DNA of 62,983 nucleotides from an uncultured Bacteroidales bacterium. GTDB taxonomy: Bacteria; Bacteroidota; Bacteroidia; Bacteroidales; Paludibacteraceae. The number at the start of each line of letters is the position of its first letter. The first letter of the stretch is position 1. Shown here piece after piece: positions 58,525 through 62,983 of the stretch. The notes below the pieces were generated by a model. That model saw nothing but the letters and a program-made list of their open reading frames with translations. It was not told the origin of the DNA and did not search any database. The translations under genes and the position numbers were made by a program. The stretch covers positions 1-62,983 of the forward strand of contig CADAZU010000003.1 in the NCBI GenBank assembly GCA_902792535.1, given 5' to 3'.

Positions 58525-60918
58525 ATGAAAAGAATAATATTATTAACCTGTGTTTGCTTTGTTAGTATTTTCACATTTTCAGAAACAGAACACTCCTTAA
58601 AGCAATACTTTAAGGATAATATTCTCAAACTGGATCCAATAGAAGGTGCATATAGTGTATCTATCAGACAGTGGGTGACTCCTTCTGCAGGAGAAGGTTC
58701 TATTTTTGATGTGACAACGACATGGTTTATCAAGAAAAATTACAATGAGTTTGCTATATACAACGAAGATGGGCTATATTTGAAACAATTAAATATTAAA
58801 AGGATAGGAGACACAAATGCATATTTATTTAATTTTAATGATTATTTGTATGGGTATGAATCACATCAATTTGTTCTGCAAAATGATGTAATGTTTGAGT
58901 TTACGCATGAATTTACTCCCTCAACTGTAAGAAGACAGATTAATAATATTTATGGTATTCCTTTAAATCGCATTCATTCCTACTATAAAATACGAGCTAT
59001 TAAATCATATCCAACATCTGCCATGTATTTAGAAGCAGCAAGGAAAGAAGCAGAGCAAGCAGAAAAAGAATTACAGGAAGCTATAGAACAAGCGCAAAGA
59101 AAAGCCGGTTGGTCCGGTTCCGGTTTTGCTCTTGCGAAAGGGCATATTGTAACCAATTATCATGTAGTAGAAAACGCAAAAACTATTCTTGTAAAAGGTA
59201 TAAAGGGAGATTTCGTAACCGAATATCGCGCAAGTGTGGTTGCTACTGACAAAATAAATGATATTGCTATTATCAAAATATCAGATGACCGGTTCAAGGG
59301 ATTTGGTGCCACTCCATACAAGATAAAGCGTGCTATGTCAGATGTTGGAGAGTCTGTGTGGGCATTAGGTTATCCAATGGTTGGTGTTATGGGTGACGAG
59401 GTAAAATTTACGGATGGAAAGATAAGTGCGCGCACTGGAATACAAGGCGATATGAGCGTATACCAAATATCTGTACCTATACAGCCGGGTAATAGTGGTG
59501 GTCCTTTGTTTGATAATTATGGAAATATTGTAGGTATCACATCTTCAGGACTAAATAGAGAAGCCTTCAATTCTGAGAATGTCAACTATGCCATTAAAAC
59601 AAGTTACTTGTACAATTTGATTGAAAGTTCAATGTCCGCTTCAGTCCTCCCGCAAGGTACAGCTATGCAAGGGCAATCTCTGACGGAGAAAATTAAATTA
59701 GCGAAAAAGTTCGTGTACATAATTTTATGCTCTGAGGATCAGAATTTTCACAAAGAAATGTTACCTGTACAAAATAATGAAGAAAAATCCACAACTACAA
59801 AAGTGACACCTCCTTCAAATGTAAGTAGCTCATCACCAACTCCTAAATCAGTGAATGGTACAAAAGATAAGAGCGCGACGAAGGAAGACGAAATAATGGA
59901 AGTTGCTCCCATTACTCAAAAATCAATGCCATCAATAGAGTTAGATAAGTATTCGCATGATTTTGGCTCTTTTCTTGAGTGCAATGGACCTGTTGAAACT
60001 ACTTTTCGAATCACCAACACAGGAGAGTGTCAATTATGGCTCGAAGAAGTATCAACAAGTAGTAAAGGTGTCAAAATTGCACTGTCAGACCGTTTAATAA
60101 ATGCGAGAAAATCAGGGACAATCAACGTTACATACGATCCGAAATTGAGGCCTGGCGAGTTTACTGAAACTATAACTATTAAAGGTTTTGCATTAGATTC
60201 CGTGGTTAAAATTAACATCAAAGGAGAAGTTATCGGTAGAAAGATTGTACTGATAAATGCAAATGGTGATAGTATAGTTAGTTCTGGTGGATCTATGTAT
60301 TCAAAGGATATAGATCGACTCGCTATATCAAAAATAACGTTAACTCCCGACTCTACAATATTAGATTGTTCTTATACATCCGGCATGCTGAGCATTGACA
60401 AAAAAACTTATCTCAAAACAAATAATGGCAGAAAGTACAAACTTCAATCTGTAAAGAATATTCCATATAATCCAGACTTTCGCGAAATTCCTTCTGGGCA
60501 ACATGAGTCATTTTCGTTGTATTTTAATCGGCTTCCGGAAAGTACAGGTAAATTTGATTTGATAGAAGATGCTAAGCCAGGATGGCATGTAGAAAATATA
60601 GAACTTAAGCAAGCATCGTCTAACCAGACTGTGAAGCCCTCAAAAAGGCCCCAAAGAGAAAAGAAGTTAAATGAAAATAAAAAATCTAAAAACGATATAA
60701 TTGCGACTGACAATTCTAGTTATATATCCGGAATGAGTTATATTACAACTATAACTAAAACATCTGGATGGGGAGAAGCCGCAAGTGAATTAGGGGTTCA
60801 AAGTGCGATAAACATGTTAAAGAAAGAGGCCGCAAAACGTGATTGTGACGTTGTGCTCATAACTAATATCTATAGAGGTTTTACAACTTCTGTAACAGGA
60901 CAATTATATAAGCGATAA
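58525..60918 (+). CDS. Secreted trypsin-like serine protease fused to Ig-like (DUF1573-type) and other domains
   Basis: 797 residues. Signal peptide MKRIILLTCVCFVSIFTFS. Residues about 25-160 form an unrecognised beta-rich domain, then a short coiled coil (ARKEAEQAEKELQEAIEQAQ) near 165-190. The S1/HtrA-like protease domain has GSGFALAKGHIVTNYHVVEN (His near 213), DIAIIKI (Asp near 247) and VPIQPGNSGGPLFDNYGNIV (Ser near 324), so the triad is complete. A low-complexity linker is followed by a DUF1573/MSP-like Ig domain at about 470-575 (KYSHDFGSF, TTFRITNTGE, SGTINVTYDPKLRPGEFTET). A further beta domain and a C-terminal segment of about 60 residues (NMLKKEAAKRDCDVVLITNI) close it. PDZ domains are absent. 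It acts in the periplasm or outside. AT-rich. Confidence 0.88.
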   Translation: MKRIILLTCVCFVSIFTFSETEHSLKQYFKDNILKLDPIEGAYSVSIRQWVTPSAGEGSIFDVTTTWFIKKNYNEFAIYNEDGLYLKQLNIKRIGDTNAYLFNFNDYLYGYESHQFVLQNDVMFEFTHEFTPSTVRRQINNIYGIPLNRIHSYYKIRAIKSYPTSAMYLEAARKEAEQAEKELQEAIEQAQRKAGWSGSGFALAKGHIVTNYHVVENAKTILVKGIKGDFVTEYRASVVATDKINDIAIIKISDDRFKGFGATPYKIKRAMSDVGESVWALGYPMVGVMGDEVKFTDGKISARTGIQGDMSVYQISVPIQPGNSGGPLFDNYGNIVGITSSGLNREAFNSENVNYAIKTSYLYNLIESSMSASVLPQGTAMQGQSLTEKIKLAKKFVYIILCSEDQNFHKEMLPVQNNEEKSTTTKVTPPSNVSSSSPTPKSVNGTKDKSATKEDEIMEVAPITQKSMPSIELDKYSHDFGSFLECNGPVETTFRITNTGECQLWLEEVSTSSKGVKIALSDRLINARKSGTINVTYDPKLRPGEFTETITIKGFALDSVVKINIKGEVIGRKIVLINANGDSIVSSGGSMYSKDIDRLAISKITLTPDSTILDCSYTSGMLSIDKKTYLKTNNGRKYKLQSVKNIPYNPDFREIPSGQHESFSLYFNRLPESTGKFDLIEDAKPGWHVENIELKQASSNQTVKPSKRPQREKKLNENKKSKNDIIATDNSSYISGMSYITTITKTSGWGEAASELGVQSAINMLKKEAAKRDCDVVLITNIYRGFTTSVTGQLYKR

Positions 60919-60981
60919 TCCTTAGCTTGGTACTAAGTTGATGTTTTTATTAAATCCAAAAGTTATAACCAACTAAATAAA

Positions 60982-62745
60982 ATGGCACTAACAGACGGAC
61001 AAAAGAGAGCATACAATGCTTGTGTAGAAAATCCAAAACAGATTACGATTATACAAGGTAAGGCTGGTACTGGTAAGTCGTATCTGGTAGAACAATTATT
61101 AGAGGCTTTACCCGGAGCAATTGTACTCACGCCAACTAATATGGCTGCCTCTGTTTACAAACATCGTGCAAAAACTCTCCACTCTTTTTTCTATGGAGAA
61201 TTTGACAATTTAGACGAAGGCTATATGGATGTTCATGCATATCGATTCAAGAATAATCCTTGGTTCTGTGATCGTATGCAATATGTAAGTACATTGATTT
61301 TCGATGAGATATCTATGGTAAGGTCGGACTATTTTGAGATGATGAATGTGATTTGCCAAGCATACAAGCGAAATGCAGCCCCATTCGGTGGTTTACGCGT
61401 AATTATAGTGGGTGATATGTACCAATTGCCGCCAGTGGTAGAAGACGATGAGATCAAACGCTATTTGATACGAGAATATGGAGGCATATATTATTTTAAT
61501 AGTCATGTTATCCAAAACAATCTTAACTCAATCCGTTTCTGCGAATTAGACGAATCAATACGTCAAGAAACAGATCCGGAATTTGTCAAGGCTTTGGATA
61601 CAGTGCGCATAGGAGGGGATGTACGCAAAATAGTCGAGGCTTTAGAAAAAATCAACAGCCGAGTAGTTCCTTCCTCGCAGATTCCTGAAAAGACGATTGC
61701 TATTGCTAGTTCAAATGCAGAAGTAATGCGTATTAATAGGACTAAACTAGCAGAATTAACAACAGTTCAAACATTTATTAAGCCTGCGCATATTGAAATA
61801 CAACGAAAAGAAGGAGGATATAAAATTTTTGATTATGCTCCTAATGTGCTTTTAGAAGATTGCGAGAGAGTTGAGATACCATCCGCATATGAAGCAGAAT
61901 TGACATTTAAAATAGAAGCAGAAGTGATGTTTACATCCAGCAATAAGAGAGCTGGTTATATAAACGGAGACAGGGGCAAAATCCGTTATATAGCAGGAGA
62001 CAAAATTATTATTGAGAAAGATAATGATCCTGACCTTAAATTTGTTGAAAAAACGAGAGATTATCGTTATAAAATGCACTATGATGCAGATAAACATATA
62101 CTAAAGAGAATAACACCGTACATACAAAAAACAGAACAATATCCGATAAAATTGGCATATGCTACTACTATCCATAAATCACAAGGTCAATCTTATGATC
62201 GTATATATGTTGATTTGGAAAGCCCCGTCTTTGCTCCCGGACAGCTATATGTCGCAATAAGTCGCGCTAAAACATTACAAGGACTATATCTCACAAAGCC
62301 AATTGCTGTAAGTGATGTTTTGGTTGATCCGGAGATAACAGCTTTTATGCGGCATTTTAATTCGGAATATAAAGATGTATATAATCCGCCTGTGAACATT
62401 AATAGAGTTGAAATAAGCAAACTATATGAGGTAGTCAGAACTTACGAGCGAGACGTAATAGTAAAAAATGTATTTATGAATCTAACGAAAGTAATAGATT
62501 CACTATGGACGCAAGGTCAATATAAATATGCTGTACTGGAACTGAATAAAATGTCAGGAATTATTCTGTCATATTATCAATTAGGTATGGCAGACCAATC
62601 CAAACTGCGCAGAATGATTGATTTTACAACAAACAAATCAGACGAGCAATTATTGAAAGAGTATGCAGAATACATTCAACGATTATATTGCGAAGTTTTG
62701 GTGCGTTGTAATAAAAAAATGATAATAGAAGATAAACTACATTAG
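60982..62745 (+). CDS. Pif1/RecD-like superfamily 1B DNA helicase
   Basis: 587 residues. Helicase motifs in order: Q-like LTDGQKRAYNAC, Walker A IIQGKAGTGKSYLVEQLL near 25-42, Ia VLTPTNMAASVYKHRAKTLH, Walker B STLIFDEISMVRSDYFEMM, motif III IIVGDMYQLPPVVED, and the 3' motifs ATTIHKSQGQSYDRIYVDLE and LYVAISRAKTLQGLYL. The last about 130 residues are unrecognised and helical. It unwinds DNA with 5'-3' polarity in related enzymes. It is AT-rich and lies 63 bases after the protease. Close relatives appear singly in many Bacteroidales genomes, so a defence role is only suggested by the context. Confidence 0.88.
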   Translation: MALTDGQKRAYNACVENPKQITIIQGKAGTGKSYLVEQLLEALPGAIVLTPTNMAASVYKHRAKTLHSFFYGEFDNLDEGYMDVHAYRFKNNPWFCDRMQYVSTLIFDEISMVRSDYFEMMNVICQAYKRNAAPFGGLRVIIVGDMYQLPPVVEDDEIKRYLIREYGGIYYFNSHVIQNNLNSIRFCELDESIRQETDPEFVKALDTVRIGGDVRKIVEALEKINSRVVPSSQIPEKTIAIASSNAEVMRINRTKLAELTTVQTFIKPAHIEIQRKEGGYKIFDYAPNVLLEDCERVEIPSAYEAELTFKIEAEVMFTSSNKRAGYINGDRGKIRYIAGDKIIIEKDNDPDLKFVEKTRDYRYKMHYDADKHILKRITPYIQKTEQYPIKLAYATTIHKSQGQSYDRIYVDLESPVFAPGQLYVAISRAKTLQGLYLTKPIAVSDVLVDPEITAFMRHFNSEYKDVYNPPVNINRVEISKLYEVVRTYERDVIVKNVFMNLTKVIDSLWTQGQYKYAVLELNKMSGIILSYYQLGMADQSKLRRMIDFTTNKSDEQLLKEYAEYIQRLYCEVLVRCNKKMIIEDKLH

Positions 62746-62830
62746 TATATGGTCGCACGTTTCTCGGATGAAGCCATCTCACGCATCTTTAATTCCAAAC
62801 CAAATGCCTATTGGAATATAGATTAGCAAA

Positions 62831-62859
62831 GCGTATCAAAATTTGCAAAATTGATACGC
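62831..62859. repeat. 9-base perfect dyad with TATCAAAATT core after the helicase gene
   Basis: GCGTATCAA (62831-62839) and TTGATACGC (62851-62859). No clear T-run follows. The TATCAAAATT core is also present three times upstream of the structured RNA. Confidence 0.6.
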
Positions 62860-62889
62860 ATATTTGCATATCTCAAAAAATTGTTGTCT

Positions 62890-62983
62890 TGTCCTGAAAT
62901 ATGTTGACACTAAAAAAGGTGTCGTTATGGACAAAAGATTAAAAAAGTTTACGATTGCAGATCGATTAGCAATCCTCCATGAG
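62890..62983 (+). mobile_element. Left end of an insertion sequence (partial, runs off the window)
   Basis: A plausible terminal sequence TGTCCTGAAATATGTTGACA begins at 62890, just before a transposase-like reading frame. The form resembles ends of IS3-type elements (TGTnCTGAA...GTTGACA). The right end is outside the window. Confidence 0.55.
62927..62983 (+). CDS. Transposase N-terminus (partial)
   Basis: 19 codons from the ATG at 62927 (MDKRLKKFTIADRLAILHE), open to the window edge. The start of a helix-turn-helix resembles IS3-family OrfA proteins. Too short to assign more exactly. Confidence 0.5.
   Translation, partial: MDKRLKKFTIADRLAILHE

Overview
This window is chromosomal DNA from a member of the Bacteroidales (phylum Bacteroidota), probably an uncultured gut or animal-associated lineage. 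I cannot name the family. Supporting signs are a SusC/SusD pair, a hybrid two-component regulator, FKBP-like and DUF4827 proteins beside glmM, the rseC-rnfBCDGEA order, several secreted enzymes sharing one short C-terminal tail of the type IX secretion kind, and repeated use of the Bacteroidota promoter (TTTG or CTTG, 20 bases, TAnnTTTG). Eleven promoters with exactly 20-base spacing could be placed by eye, and several of them decide start codons.

Layout. 1-5600: glycan-uptake locus (SusD cut by the window edge, SusC, and a one-component membrane regulator with a periplasmic sugar-binding domain and an AraC DNA-binding domain). 5934-16445: one 3503-residue secreted multidomain protein whose C-terminal sorting tail is out of frame because of a heptamer repeat. 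16681-20338: accessory genes (AAA/DUF4143 ATPase, a chimeric lipoprotein, a broken RhuM gene). 20367-28529: one operon of three GH13 amylases, a satellite binding protein and two deoxynucleoside kinases. 28607-33132: trmO, tRNA-Phe, preA, menA, rfbA. 33168-40302: hybrid two-component sensor, FKBP-like lipoprotein, DUF4827, glmM, lpxB. 40286-51257: minus-strand housekeeping block (small membrane protein, surE, M16 peptidase, ftsH, rsfS, DUF456, trxB, lolA-like, ftsK). 51377-56617: rseC-rnfBCDGEA operon with an rnfB that lacks its ferredoxin modules.

56672 to the end is a visibly AT-rich accessory island (58561-58620 is 17/60 GC; 15301-15360 in the core is 42/60). It holds a small overlapping gene pair that looks like a toxin-antitoxin module, a strongly predicted structured RNA with its own promoter (core 57442-57552), a DUF2971 protein, a secreted trypsin-like protease fused to Ig-like domains, a Pif1/RecD-like helicase and the left edge of an insertion sequence. 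The RNA plus DUF2971 unit is the best candidate for an undescribed system.

A second theme is short, degenerate tandem repeats with 7-11 base units, of several unrelated families. They lie in gene-to-gene spacers (765-803, 16515-16557, 33134-33165, 48615-48658, 51295-51323, 53658-53693) and inside reading frames (6015-6050, 7533-7570, 30842-30903). At least one controls the reading frame of a gene end.
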